Below, in pieces: positions 29,401 to 42,300 of a stretch of 64,000 bases of DNA. The stretch covers positions 73,671,499 to 73,735,498 of the forward strand of contig OX424555.1 in assembly GCA_949152475.1 (NCBI GenBank). Reading direction: 5' to 3'. The notes under the pieces are model-generated. The model was given only the letters and a program-made list of their open reading frames with translations. It was not told the origin of the DNA and did no database searches. The DNA comes from Terebella lapidaria. Its lineage: Eukaryota; Annelida; Polychaeta; Terebellida; Terebellidae. How positions within the stretch are numbered: position 1 is the first letter of the stretch; each line of letters begins with the position of its first letter. The translations under genes were made by a program, and so were the position numbers.

Positions 29401-31886
29401 TACCTGCAGACATGACTCCCTCGACCCCTGTGACTTCCAGACAGCGGTGGACGTCAGAGAGGTACTGGATGTTACCATTGGCATAGACAGGGATACTCAC
29501 AGCTTCCCTGTAACAGTCCAGACATTGTCATCACCTCACATGAATTGCTATGTATATACACATCTGGGTGTGTGAACTAATAGTCTGTTATAAAATCACT
29601 AGAATTGTTTGTTTTCTTTCACAGGTCTTTTGACCTACTTGACAGCCTTGATGTAAGACCAGTCTGCCAGGCCAGTGTTTGCTCCCTTCTGTTCCTTTGT
29701 CCGACCATGCACAGTCAACAGCTTCAACACAAAGCAACACTGTCACCATTATTATGTATCCATGTGGAATGTTCTTTGATACAGAACTGCACACACTGTA
29801 ATATACCTGACAGCCAGCCTTTTCCAGCATCTTTGCGTATCTGACAGTCTTGTCCACCTCAGAGAATATGCGGATTTTACAAGTGATTGGAACACTCAGT
29901 TCTCTCGCACATAAGCTTACTGCCAAAAATATAGCATCATATTAAATTTCACAAAGGAAATATGTATATATAAGTCATACAGAGCTTTGAATTCCACTGC
30001 TTACTCATGTATTCAAACAAATTTGAACATGCGGAATACCCATATCATGAAGAAGTTCCCATTCATCCTGTAGAAATGCCCCATAGTGACCACGCTTAGC
30101 GATAGCTTGGGGACAGCCAAGGTTCAGGTCCACAGCCTCACAATGGCTCTCTGCGTATTTGGCAGCTTGGAGCAAAGTCTTCGGGTCATTAGCACAGAAC
30201 TGAAAATGTAACGATCAGAAATATTCATCACTCAGATATTTCATCGAAGTAAATTAAAGTGCTTTCATAGGGATATCTCAACTATTACCAGTATTACTGA
30301 CAAAAAGTATATCGAAAATTCAAGTATTGTTAAATCAGTTTATTGTGCAACCTGTATAATCAAGGGTCGATCCTCCTCACATGAAGCCAGTGCGTCTCTT
30401 CTGTAGTTAGCGTCCCTGACAAACACCGAGGCATGATACATTGGGGTGTAACATAGCTGTGCCCCATGTCGTCTGCTCAACAGTCGCCATGCCAACTCAC
30501 TCTGATCCACCATTGGCGCCACGACCAGCCGCGCTCCATTCAGCGTCCTCCTCCAGAAGTCAAAACCATACAGCTTCTTTGATTCTCTGTCATTGAATGA
30601 GGTTTAAATTTAGTACCAGTAATGTATGCCGTTTCAAAATCAAAATGTACATTGTATTGAAGGGGCAAATGAACACTACATCAAATTTTGTTTATCATAT
30701 ATTCGAATGCTCTCCAATGAGGAATTATCGTAATCACCAGTCATAATTCACGTCATTACAATGATATTCTTCAGGAAACTCAGGAGTTTGCTCTTCACCA
30801 ACTGAGATATTGGCATGGAGCAACAACATTTTTGCTCAACAAAACTGGAGCTCTCACATCTTACATTTATCTGGCATTTCTATAGTACCTTGATATTTGA
30901 ATGATCAAGATCAATATTCTAGAGATGTAAACCTCAATTTCTTGGGTTACATGTATTCCACAGCCCTTATTGATGGGAATCGGTTTGGATTTTAAAATCA
31001 ATTATCGGTTCAGAATCGGTTTGTCAAACCAACTGATCATCGATTATAATCGGTTCACAGCTTCGACCTGGCTCTATAGTGCTAAACTGCTAATAATTAT
31101 GTAACTTAAGGCAGCCTCACAATGCTAAATAATACATGCTATGATAACTATGGCCATGAAATAATATGTGATTCATTCACATGATGGTGCGCTAAATTCA
31201 CAGCATTAACTTGTGACTCATTCTCGCATCTCATGCCAATTTTTGTTCGATGTTGTTAGGATTTTATTTATAACATTTTTTGTTACGATGAACGATTTTG
31301 GTATTTTCGCGTGCCCGAGATCGAAATTGTTTGTTTAGCAGGAACCCATATGGGTTTCTGATATTAGAGATAGGACTAGTTTGCATGTATAATAGAATAG
31401 ATGGTCAATTTTTGTAATAGTGTCAACTTAGGCTAGCCCCCACCATGGCCAGATAGGTCAGTCTATCGACTGCTTGGCAAACACAGTCGATAGACTGACC
31501 TAATTTGGTCATGGTGGGGGCTAAACTTCTAAGGCATGGTCTGCTTAACCCTGTGCTTAACTGGGTGCATCATGATTTGGCTCTGCTATATTAAACATGA
31601 CGATCAAAATTGCAACTATCCATTCCAGCTAAAGCGACCACGTCTTACCAGTTTGTTCACTATTCCTTTTGTTTGAGCGAAAATTTTGGGGGCGATATGT
31701 TGCATCACTTGCATGTGAGTGCAGGTGCTCGACGTTGACGTTGAAAACAATATAGTTTCTCCTCTATTATCGCCCACGTGTCAGGCATTCATATCGTGTG
31801 GCAAATGTCGTCATATTGTACTACCCACGATATAATAATGAGCCATATGATCGATAGAAAGAAATTACTCACCCATCGGTGTCCAT
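23434..31886 (-). CDS. DUS1L: tRNA-dihydrouridine synthase 1-like (DUS1L), 12 exons
   Basis: Exons on the minus strand are 31886-31873, 30586-30352, 30199-30040, 29919-29807, 29721-29639, 29507-29404, 29220-29076, 28951-28855, 28701-28598, 24242-24053, 23892-23817 and 23723-23434. All junctions are GT-AG and in phase, giving 536 residues against about 473 in human. DUS enzymes reduce uridine to dihydrouridine in tRNA with FMN; DUS1 acts on D-loop positions 16 and 17. Visible family motifs are [20 protein letters not shown], the catalytic-Cys box [35 protein letters not shown] and [10 protein letters not shown]-terminal Cys-rich module follows, with CTTCGNPK and CKACCKK. The extra length is mainly a poorly conserved tail after CPGH. 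Intron 9 (4.36 kb) is filled with dispersed repeats, and intron 1 holds a perfect-looking hairpin. Confidence 0.95.
24551..26715 (+). repeat. Dispersed AGGTTACCGGAC family, two overlapping copies in DUS1L intron 9
   Basis: One 5' end begins at about 24551 (GGGCTAAGATAGGTTACCGG) and breaks off near 24910 in unrelated sequence. A second 5' end begins at 25203 and continues to a complete 3' terminus at 26715 (GGTCCGGTAACCT). The body repeats blocks containing TTTCAAGGTCATC-AAGGTCAAATTCAAGGTCACC and AATGGATAGTAATGCGATTT. The 3' part has GGACGGACGGACGG. The copies are antisense to DUS1L. Confidence 0.75.
25085..25180 (+). repeat. Three tandem units of about 33 bp
   Basis: CTGATCAAGTACGCCCAT followed by AAAAAAATCGAGTCC repeats three times with minor changes, directly before the second 5' end of the dispersed family. 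It is a short local tandem repeat with no evident function. Confidence 0.7.
26716..27419. other. Intronic spacer, nothing recognised
   Basis: About 700 bases lie between two repeat copies in DUS1L intron 9. No exon, RNA gene or element end could be supported here. Confidence 0.4.
27420..28076 (+). repeat. Truncated copy of the dispersed GGTTATCGGACC family
   Basis: The copy contains the TTTCAAGGTCATCCAAGGTC block, AATGGATAGTATTGCGATTT, CAAAATGGCCGCCA and the GGACGGAC stretch, and ends GGTTATCGGACC-ATA-GGTCTGGTAGCCT. The 5' end is missing. It also lies in DUS1L intron 9, antisense to the gene. Confidence 0.7.
31434..31523. repeat. 90-bp near-perfect hairpin in DUS1L intron 1
   Basis: The left arm TAGCCCCCACCATGGCCAGA then TAGGTCAGTCTATCGACTG pairs with a right arm that reverse-complements to TAGCCCCCACCATGACCAAA then TTAGGTCAGTCTATCGACTG. 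The arms are about 40 bases with very few mismatches and a loop of about 12 bases. It could be a minimal palindromic transposon remnant or a precursor-like RNA hairpin. Confidence 0.8.
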
Positions 31887-32237
31887 AACCACTTTATAGC
31901 CAACGCTAGAATACTTTTACTGCGAACAACAACCCAAAAGAAAAGTAAGAACGTATGCTGCCCGCACTGCCCACCAGGTGTCAGCATTGCGCATTTCTCA
32001 TACAACTAGACGCTCTGTCGCGACAAGCGGCAATGACCTCTCTCCAGACCATTTCTTCATCCCGTATTGACCCGTATTCCGACCCAATGACGTCTATTGA
32101 AACACCCGGTGACAAATCAGTCAAGCATAAAAAGAAGTAATCTGTTTTAAACCCATGTATTGCCAACACACATCATGATATTATAGTGACACCGAGCTAG
32201 TGCACTATAAACCAGTCCGTACGTTACAATACTAGCA

Positions 32238-33803
32238 AGGGCGGATCTAGAGGGGGGGGGGGGTCCAGCCGTCCAGGTGGTCCGTACGCCCCACCCCCCC
32301 CCCCCCCCCCCCCTTTCCTGAGCCTGACCCCTCCTTTTTTCCGGACCCCCTTTTTTCACCAGAGGTGATTAATGCATCTAGTCCTTATAATCTATCGCTG
32401 AGCACTGTAGTTTTTCTTTTTCTGAAATAAACGTGATTTTGATGCGTTTGTATACCCATGCATATCTTGTTTTTATTCTAATCCACGTGTTGCCATGACG
32501 GGTTGCCTTATAGTGAACTAAAATAATATCAACTATCCTACATGTAATGATCGCGATTGGAGACTAAAATGTTGGAGAGAAATTGGGCTGATTTAAAGGG
32601 GGGGGGGGGGCTCAAGGGGTGTGCGACTTCTCCCCCCCCCCCCCCCTTTATAATTCCAGAACAAAAATCGGTGATAGCATGACCTAGGTCGAATTTTGTA
32701 TGTGTGTGTTTTGTAAACTTTTGTTTCTATTTTCTCCTGGGATATATTTTTGTATGACATGTAAATGTGCATACGAATATGTTATACCGATTCTGTATAA
32801 TGTATTTCGTGTACATGTACATGTGGCACAGTAATATGTTTGTAAAACCAATATATAACATTTTTGTGTTTGCCCATTTTTCATTCCACATGCTCGCATC
32901 GGCCAAATCCGCCGATTTTGCACCCTGACATTCCATCTCCACATTTTCAATCTCTGAGAGCATCAGAATGCACCACAGAGTATCGGAGTTCGTTGTCTTT
33001 TGGAGACCCTAGGTGGGCCCTAGACTCCATGTATGTTTATTTTATTAATGTAGCAAAAATAAATGCCTCTGTCCTTTCGTTTGTAAAGTATAAATTCATA
33101 TCGTAAAAATACAACATATATGTTGAGTGAAGGGGGGGGGGGGCATTTAAGTAAGTGTGAATTATTTTCTCATAATTAGTTTACAAACGTTTTCACAAGG
33201 AGGATCATACATGTAATGAAAGTGTACACGATGCCATTGATAATATTAGAATGTATATTTTTGCAAATGATTCACATATTCACAATGCAATAAAAAGAAA
33301 ACATCAGATGTCTGGGGAAATGCCATTAGTTGTCATTAAAGGGTACATAGTATATTTTTACTTAAAAGATAATCAACCCCTCCCCACCCCCTCAAATATA
33401 TTTGCGAAGAAGTTGATCATAGGGAGTCTGTGTGGAATGGCCAGGAAGTTACCATGGAACATAAAATGCCTCTGGCTTCTGGCTTTCGATTCTGGGGCCC
33501 CTTCCCCCTAAATCCGCATCTGACATATTCTAAAGTATATAGCAAAAGAAAATTATCACACTTTTAAATAAGGGACGGTTGTTAAGCGGTAAACTATCAT
33601 TAATATATTTAATTTCAATGAATATTCTACTGTATTGTTGAGTTGAAAGTATATGATTTCATATGAAAAAATGTCTGCTCGATAACAACAAACTTTCAAG
33701 CTCGCAGAGTCTCGGAATTCATCACAGAGCATCAAGTGATCGTTGGCTTCTGGGGCCCTAGGCGGGCCCCAGACCCCCCGCCTCTCTCCCTGAATCCGCC
33801 CCT
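32238..33803. repeat. G/C-run-rich repeat block, possible hAT-like ends GGGGCGGATC
   Basis: The block opens GGGCGGATCTAGAGG and closes CCCTGAATCCGCCCCT, which are inverse of one another. It contains long G or C runs at 32255-32270, 32296-32313, 32600, 32630 and 33131. Related phrases recur (TTCTGGGGCCC, GGCGGGCCCCAGACC, ATCCGCATCTGAC), which suggests several nested or tandem copies. Ends of the type AGGGGCGGATCCAG occur in hAT-derived repeats. No transposase is visible. Confidence 0.45.
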
Positions 33804-33859
33804 AACATGCAGTGTATAATGTATGGAAAGAGATATGGAATGTATGGAAAGAGATATTG

Positions 33860-34352
33860 AGTTACTAAGTCATACGTATGAAATTAAAAGTCATACGTAT
33901 GAGATAATAAGTCATACGTATGAGATACCATCTCATACGTATAAGATACTAAGTCATACATATGAGATACTATCTCATATGTATGAGATACTAAGTCATA
34001 TGTATGAGATACTAAGTCATATGTATGAGATAATAAGTCATACGTATGAGATAGTATCTCATACGTATGAGTATGTCATAGTATCTTCTACGTATGAGTT
34101 AGTATCTCCTACGTATGAGTTAGTATCTCCTACGTATGACTTAGTATCTCATACGTATGACTTATTATCACATACGTATGACTTATTATCTCCTACGTAT
34201 GACTTAGTATTTCATACGTATGTGTTAGTATCCCCTACGTATGACTTGTTATCTCATACGTATGTGTTAGTATCTCCTACGTATGACTTGTTATCTCATA
34301 CGTATGTGTTAGCATCTCCTACGTATGACTTTTTATTTCATACGTATGAGAT
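33860..34352. repeat. Palindromic satellite with core CATACGTATG that switches orientation
   Basis: About two dozen units of roughly 21 bases each carry a perfect palindrome TCATACGTATGA or a one-base variant. In the left half most units read AGTCATACGTATGAGATA. In the right half they read TATCTCATACGTATGACTTA, the reverse complement. The change of polarity occurs near 34050-34080. A long open frame crosses the array, but it is only a consequence of the 21-base period. Confidence 0.85.
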
Positions 34353-34455
34353 AAATAAAAAAATAACTTCCCTTTTTGGTGGCACGAACGGGGCGCCATA
34401 AGTAAAGACTGAAGTGTGAAGTGTGAATCATCAGTTTTTGCAAGCGATTAAAAGC

Positions 34456-34500
34456 ACCCCCTGTAAGCGGCACAGCTGTGAAATGGTTTTCAAGCGGTGG
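34456..34500 (+). mobile_element. Diverged end of the CACCCCCTGT element family
   Basis: CACCCCCTGTAAGCGGCACAGC closely matches the terminal repeat of the 2.07 kb element at 16013. No matching second end was found nearby, so it is a solo or truncated end. Confidence 0.5.
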
Positions 34501-34539
34501 GTTTTGCTCGGGCAACACTGCTGATGCTGGGATCAATTA

Positions 34540-35153
34540 CCGGGAACCCGCGTAAATAAGCCCTCCCGATAATTGGCCCATGGGCGTATTAACGGAAGAG
34601 CTTTCCGAAAATACGCCCTGGGCGTATTTTTTGTATGTTTTCGTTCAATGATAAACCGAAAACGTCACTAATAGTTACTTCTGTGGACGTAGATGTACCT
34701 TATACCGTTTTGTATTTCCCATGCAGTGTACCAATAAATAATGTGAGTTAACCGTTTTGCCGAGGACTGCATATAATATATGAGTTTGACATCGTTCCAT
34801 ACCTACATTACGTATGATATTTAGCTGCTATAATATTCTCTCTTCAGTATAATATGCTAACATATTTTCTGAGAAACAAATTTCGCGATTTTCTTCTTTA
34901 CCAAAGCTGTACCGACAGTAATATTTTCCACTATGTGAAGAATGTACATAACACATGTAAGTGCACAGTGCTACTATTAACGATATAATCAGAATTCGAC
35001 AGCGCGGCCTAAAAGATCCATTGTATATTCACAAAAATGTTCATTGTATATTCCCAAAATACGCCCTCGGGCGTATTTTCAATTTCAACTTTATAGTTCT
35101 CTGAGGGCCATCTTCCGTAAATACGCCCGGGGCTTATTTACGGGGGTTCCCGG
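34540..35153. mobile_element. TIR mini-element (about 614 bp) with TA flanks
   Basis: The left end CCGGGAACCCGCGTAAATAA is mirrored by TTATTTACGGGGGTTCCCGG on the right, with TA on both sides. Inside, TACGCCCTGGGCGTATTTT and TACGCCCTCGGGCGTATTTT are further inverted blocks near each end. No coding capacity is present. Confidence 0.75.
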
Positions 35154-35204
35154 TACTCATTCGTTATTCTGTTGCAGTATCACATTTTGAACTTTTTTGT
35201 TGGT

Positions 35205-36020
35205 TTTGCCATCGCGTTGCGTCTGTCTGTTGTCCGTCTGTTAACATTTTTATCTTTAAAGTTTGCAGTGGAATCTTTCTGAAATTTTGCATAAAATACC
35301 TAAATTATTTTAAGAGGGAGGTATTTATTTATTTTTTTGTATTCAAGCTTTTTTCAAAATGGCAGCCATTTTCAACAAAAAACGACCAATTTTTGGACTT
35401 TGGCAGCCATTCTCTCAAAAACTGTCTTGATCAGTTTTAAGATTTTCATTTCAAAAGATTCTCCTCGTGTACCTTTATGATGTGTAGAAGTTTAAGTTTC
35501 GTTGCCTTGGAATCGTCGGTCTGCGCATGGCGGACATGTTGATTTTTTGACGGGTCGGTAAAAAAATGTTCTGTCCCAAATCGCTTTACTATCCAGTTTG
35601 GGCCATTTCCAGCAAAAAAAAAATACCTTTATATGCAACAAAATTTTTGACTTTTTCAGCACTTTCGGACTTTTTCCTTCATAATTGAAGCTGCCACCAC
35701 TGATCGAGCTTAGATATTGGCACTTTCAATGGGAAGTCATACATGTATATGGGGATTTGTGTGGTGACCTTGAATTTGACCTTTGAGGTCAAAACAGCCA
35801 TTTTTGGGCAAAAAAAATGCCCAAATTTGCAATTTGTCTGTTTTTACTTGAAAACCTATCTGATCACTTTTGAGATGTTTTTTTTTTTTCAGAAGATGGT
35901 AGTCGGGGTCCTTTACATTGTGTATAAGGATGGAGTGCCTTGAATTGCTGGAACAGCCCGAAATCTAGGCTCAAAAGTGCCAAAAAAGGCCTTGGTTTGG
36001 CAGACCTTGCCATGGCAGAC
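35205..36020 (-). repeat. Inverted copy of the dispersed repeat family
   Basis: Read on the minus strand the order is that of the family: AGGTCAAATTCAAGGTCACC, CAATTTTTGGTCG-type blocks, CTTTAAAGATAAAAATGTTAAC, then a GGACAACAGACAGAC stretch and CGCAACGCGATGGC. The extreme terminus is lost. It separates the small satellites from the tetraspanin 3' region. Confidence 0.65.
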
Positions 36021-36239
36021 CTCTAGAGCTGAAACACTAACGAGCTAGTTTCATTCAAATACTATTATAGATCACCAGAGATAGTTATGACTGTGAAAAA
36101 GAAGATCGTTTATGATTGTAAAAAACACACATGATCATTCATTCAGAAACGTGTGCATAATATTTGAAGACATATTGACATATTAACTGGCACCGGCACA
36201 TTTTTGTTCACATACATCATCCACTAACAGAAGAAATAT

Positions 36240-39200
36240 CTCACTCAAATATAAAATGTTTATTTTGTGATGTAATTCCAAAATGATATTATTTACAAAT
36301 GGACAATTTTTATAATGAACACTTATGACAAAATACATTTAGCATGAAATACAATACATGTATATTGTACTGTAGTGTTCGAAATTTGCACGCAGACAAC
36401 TCATGAGAAATTCTGGTGTGAACTCATGAACAGCAAGATGCATGCATTCTCCAAAACACACAAAGATACTCATTTACATGTACCAGAACTACATAAACAT
36501 ACCCATAACTCAATCAATCTCTTCTGTTGTAGTCAAAAAGTACTTCATCATGTGCACAGATCAGCAAAGTCTTACACTACTGGTTTCAAACAACAATCAT
36601 GGGTAGTTTTCATGTAAAAACGGGACTCAACACAGAGCTAATGACCTTTGGCCGAATGAAAATAAATCTGGTTTGGCCGAATTAGATTAGCATTCAAAGT
36701 AGGATTTATATTTAAAGTTCTTCTTTGAATGGACCCAGATATTCTTCATATAACATTATTTAATACCATCTACCAGATGATCTAATGAACGTTGTATTTG
36801 TTCAAAATATTTTGGTGTGAATCATTCATTAGTATCGGTTATCAAAATAACAACCTGTACATGTATTCTAATCATGTTGACAGAACCAACAACAGCAATC
36901 TGAGCTCATCGGTGAGTTCAAATATATGAGATTCTGAATCAATACTTCATAAACATCAGAATTGAACAAGAGTATTCTGCTCTCACTGTTTGACAGTCAG
37001 CAAAGACATCAAAATAAGTACTAAGCAATTCTTGCACACTACAATAATACACCTACATGTATAACAACAGGGCAAGCCTAACAAAAGAGTGAGTAACACA
37101 GGACACAAACATTTGCCTGAATATCCAGCATGAATACAATGTTATGGTAAGAGAACAAAATCAACAACGGATAAACCAGAACAGGCCTCCATATCACTTT
37201 CACTGTACATACCATTAATTTTCTTTCCGGACACCATGTGATAACACAGATGAAGACATACATAGATGTACATGTTCGTGAAATTGGGATAGCTCAGAAA
37301 AATAACTGCGGTAGATCACTGTGTATCAAGAGATTACAGATTTTTTGCTATAAAATTACCATATATTGTGTGTAACCAACTCAAACAGCAGTACAATCAT
37401 TATTGATGTGCCCATTTGCAAAAACAGGGCTAGAATTTCGTAAAAATTTGCAAGAATCCTGTTCTCATATACTCCATTATATTTTGCAAGAATCAAAGGC
37501 CATTTTGCGAGAATCTTTGCGAGAATGGAATCTCAGATTCTCGCCGAAATTCTAGCCCAGAAAAACGCTTCGTCACATGAATGGAATAGTGAAATATTTC
37601 ACATACTGGAGCAGTTCTTGTGTGCGTTTGCTAATGTTTACATTTTGCTTCAGCTACATGTACACCAGTAAACACGAGTATGCAAGTTGTGTGAATGTCT
37701 AGCTGGTAGGCTGTTGAATACTAACAAAATACGAAGTGGACACAAACATCACAGGGACTTTAAACTTTAAATCACCTGACAAAGTGACAGCTAGCACACC
37801 ATTGATTCACATGCGCACAACACACACACCAAGGAACATACCTACATGACAAATCACAAAATTATGGGACTAAACGAAGGCCCAAATAAAAATCTGTGAC
37901 CACCATGATATATACTATATGTGTATATTATATTGTAAACATGAATTGTATTCAACAAATCAAGAATCCATTTCTTATAATATTCCCTAATGCATACAAA
38001 TCATGTATGTGCAATATACAATGGACAGACCAGAGGACTTATTTTATGAGACCAGTTCGTCTTATTGTTTGGTTTTCTGTGCAAGAATTTTTCGAGGAGT
38101 TTGCTCTTAAAGCATGCACCAGCTTATAAAGTTTAACTCAAGATACATGTACGAGACAATAAATTATGACAGAATTTGTACAAGAACACTCATTCTCCAT
38201 ACAAACACACATGTACTTCCTATTGGTACAAGTTGAGTAACAATGACTGTGAGGAGCAAAAGTAACACAATACATGAATGTATAGTGATATGAAAAACCA
38301 ACGCCTGGTGTATTTACAAACAGCCCATAATTTTTGTGACTTTTCAGTCAGCATTGGAATTGCTCATAGCAAGCCTGGCAACCAAGAATGTGTTATATTT
38401 ACATGCAGCATTACATGTAGCAATGAAAGTTTTACATAAAATATCCAAGGATAAACGAACACATACATTCCTGGGATGGTTGGAACAATCCATGTGAAAT
38501 ATGACACAATTATCAAACTTCTGCATTAGTTTTGCTCAGCATTTCAAAAGGCACATGTAACATAACCTGCCCTGAAATATAATGAATACATGTTGGTACA
38601 CACATGTACATGTGGGGATAATAAACTAGGCAGATACAAGAATGGATACATGTGTGTTTCAAAGGTAGACCATATTATTACACAAACATAATATTTCAAT
38701 GTATATTACTTTCATCAATGATACTTTTGCTAGCATAAAATTCAAGATATTGCTCCATACATGATTATTATGACATCTGATTTTTACATGTAGACCAACA
38801 TATCTAATACACATGCAGATGTCCTGAAATAATTTTTACCGATTCTTCGAATAGATCACGAGGAAAATTTTAAATACATTATAATTTTTTTTACACAATC
38901 AGATCCCTTCACTGTTCAGATCTAACTCTTTCATGTGTATGGTCACTGAATATTGCACCTCAAAATTTTCTGAGCTGACATTCTCATACAAGTACACAAT
39001 CTTGTTAATGCAGTAAACACATTTACCCTTCATCATCTCACGCAAAAATCGCTGTACTTGTAATCTTTGGGTCACCAAGTGCAAGAGATGAGTTATACAT
39101 GTGGTGATTTCACATACCACAAAATCTCGCTAAATGCACGAAATGATGATATGAAATTAAGACAAATCCGTTCTGGTCTGACTATTAGTATACAAGTATA

Positions 39201-39307
39201 CAATAGTAAACCCTCACTCATTCTAGTTTAGAAAAGGTGACAAGGACACGAATGAATACAACACGATCGCATAGAAAAAATAACAGTGATGTGAGCTGCT
39301 CGTTTTG
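36240..39307 (-). other. Candidate long 3' UTR / downstream region of the tetraspanin gene
   Basis: Three kilobases after the tetraspanin stop contain no exon of another gene. On the minus strand an AATAAA (plus-strand TTTATT) occurs at about 36259. The stretch is AT-rich with many ACATGTA motifs and has one mini-element (37427-37558). Whether it is transcribed cannot be told from sequence; nothing else is recognisable. Confidence 0.35.
37427..37558. mobile_element. 132-bp hAT-like mini-element
   Basis: The ends GGGCTAGAATTTCG and CGAAATTCTAGCCC are exact inverted repeats, preceded by CA on the left and followed by AG on the right. Runs of AAAAA lie on both sides. The inside repeats TTGCAAGAAT and TTTGCGAGAAT. 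Ends of the form CAGGGCTAGAATTT suggest a hAT-derived mini-element. Confidence 0.7.
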
Positions 39308-42300
39308 TCAGTTCCTTCGCCACTTCCCCATCTGGGCAAATATATCACTGCGAAGGTTTTGTGCGAAGCAGATACCAAGGATCTGAAAATCCAACAGGAC
39401 AGATCATCAATCAACAGATAATACTTGTATTGTATGGTATCTATTCATGACTTAGTGGTGGATGTTTTAGTATTGATAATTCTGGGAAATAAACATTTAT
39501 GGGCTCATAAGTTACACAGTTACAGAAAGCAGTATCTCTAGGTTACCATTCCAGTTTTTATCCTGAACACAGACTCAATAGTATCACATATTACATATAT
39601 TAGTACCGTAATACGGTATATCCTTTCACCATCGACTGACCTGAACTAAAGCAATGCCTACAGCTACGCCCGCTATAGGTATCAGGTTACTATTGAACCA
39701 CTCCTCTCCAGCCTTGACACAGCCCTTTGTGTAAATCTCTGTCTCAGCATTTGGTGTCTGGAAACATGCAAGTTTGTTGTTGCGTTACAGCTGTTTGACA
39801 TGTACAGTACTGATTCTGCAAAACCTCATTAGCCATGCGAATGCGACATGCTAATTGCTAGCCCATGCGTTCACGTGTGACCTGTGAGTGCGATGCCAAC
39901 ACATCCGACAGCCATCTTAGTTGAACAGACGAGCACTGTCTCCCACAGATGCCACAGTGCCAATTAGTAATGCTAGCATCAGGGGATGCTCGCACACACA
40001 AGGCCAGCATCAAATCACACGATGCTACGTCAGGCGAAATTAGGCTAGCACGTGCTGAATGCCAGATTCAGCATGCTAGCATTTTGGTGAGGTTTTGCAA
40101 AATCGGTACTGTATTTCAAGTTCTTAAAACATTTACAGACTAGCTACAATGACCTTTTCTGATATTTCTGTTTGTTTCAGGCAGGAATATCAATACAGTC
40201 AATAGAGGACAACAATCAATATATATTGATATCTACATGTAGCAAACTAAGTTTATTTTTCATCATTTTAGACGATATAGTTATGTCAATGATTTTATTT
40301 TGTTGATTGAAACCAAATATCCTGAATGCTTTCCTACATAAATATTCTACATATCGTCACCAACCTTTTCAACATTTCTGGCATCATACCCGCACTGATA
40401 GTTCACAATAGCTTCCTGGCAAAACAAATACATGTAAAATTTGAAATCTCTGGCAGTTGCATGTACATGTTAATTAACATGGTAAATGTTCTGATTCGGT
40501 AATTTATTTACTTTTAATCTAAATGTAAATCAAATGCTTTAATTTGAAATTATAATTAATCTGCGAAGCTACAGAGGGACATCACACGCTACATGTATGC
40601 CCCAGAGCCGACAGTTAGACTTACATCAGACAGGGCAGACTTGGGCAGACAACAGGAGTATGGCACCCCGCACCTCTCTCTGCTTGGTGATGTACAGTTG
40701 AAATACACATTGGCGTCCCAGTCATTGTAACTCTCTACACCGCAACACTTCAACTGTCAAACAAACACCACAGTCAACACGGTACACCAGCGTCAAAGGT
40801 CACCTAAATGTAGCGTATTTTGTGAGTATGAAGTACAGGTACCGTACTTGCACTTACATGTATTCCCATAAGTGCAAGTACGATACCTGGACATACATTT
40901 TGTCATGCAATGGAACGTACATGTTATCTAACAATTAGATAACAATCTAACATTAGATCTGAGATTATTATCCAACTGTTACTAAAGCTTTCTGTAGCTG
41001 TGAAGCTTTCGACTTTAAAACATTTTCTTATCAATATGGATTTCATATTAGGTTGGAATACACGAATACATGTACCTGTTTGACGGGACTTCATAAACAA
41101 CAAATATACATGCTCATTGTATATTCAGGTTAAAAGTGTTACTTGTTCACTCAAACAAAATGTTTTTCATATCCTGCTGACTGTGCACCCACATGTAAAC
41201 TTGTAGCAGGAACTCACCCAGTCTGCCTGGACCCAGTCTATGGGATTCTGCAAGTCACTACAGGAACTCACCCAGTCTATGAGATTCTGCAAGTCACTAC
41301 AGAAACTCACCCAGTCTATGAGATTCTGCAAGTCATTACAGGAACTCACCCAGTCTGCCTGGACCCAGTCTATGAGATTCTGCAAGTCACTACAGGAACT
41401 CACCCAGTCTATGAGATTCTGCAAGTCATTACAGGAACTCACCCAGTCTATGAGATTCTGCAAGTCATTACAGGAACTCACCCAGTCTGCCTGGACCCAG
41501 TCTATGAGATTCTGCAAGTCACTACAGGAACTCACCCAGTCTATGAGATTCTGCAAGTCATTACAGGAACTCACCCAGTCTGCCTGGACCCAGTCTATGA
41601 GATTCTGCAAGTCACTACAGAAACTCACCCAGTCTATGAGATTCTGCAAGTCATTACAGGAACTCACCCAGTCTGCCTGGACCCAGTCTATGAGATTCTG
41701 CAAGTCACTACAGGAACTCACCCAGTCTATGAGATTCTGCAAGTCATTACAGGAACTCACCCAGTCTGCCTGGACCCAGTCTATGAGATTCTGCAAGTCA
41801 CTACAGGAACTCACCCAGTCTATGAGATTCTGCAAGTCACTACAGGAACTCACCCAGTCTATGAGATTCTGCAAGTCATTACAGGAACTCACCCAGTCTG
41901 CCTGGACCCAGTCTATGAGATTTGCAAGTCACTACAGGGGCTCACCCAGTCTATGAGATTCTGCAAGTCATTACAGGAATTCACCCAGTCTATGAGATTC
42001 TGCAAGTCATTACAGGAACTCACCCAGTCTGCCTGGACCCAGTCTATGAGATTCTGCAAGTCATTACAGGATCTCACCCAGTCTGCCTGGACCCAGTCTA
42101 TGAGATTTGCAAGTCACTACAGGGGCTCACCCAGTCTATGAGATTCTGCAAGTCATTACAGGAATTCACCCAGTCTATGAGATTCTGCAAGTCATTACAG
42201 GATCTCACCCAGTCTGCCTGGACCCAGTCTATGAGATTCTGCAAGTCACTACAGGAACTCACCCAGTCTATGAGATTCTGCAAGTCATTACAGGAACTCA

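Noticed and set aside
33823-34401. A 192-codon open frame through the CATACGTATG array
   Set aside because: The 21-base period keeps one frame open without selection. The peptide is a monotonous SHTYE-like repeat with no start context or neighbours.
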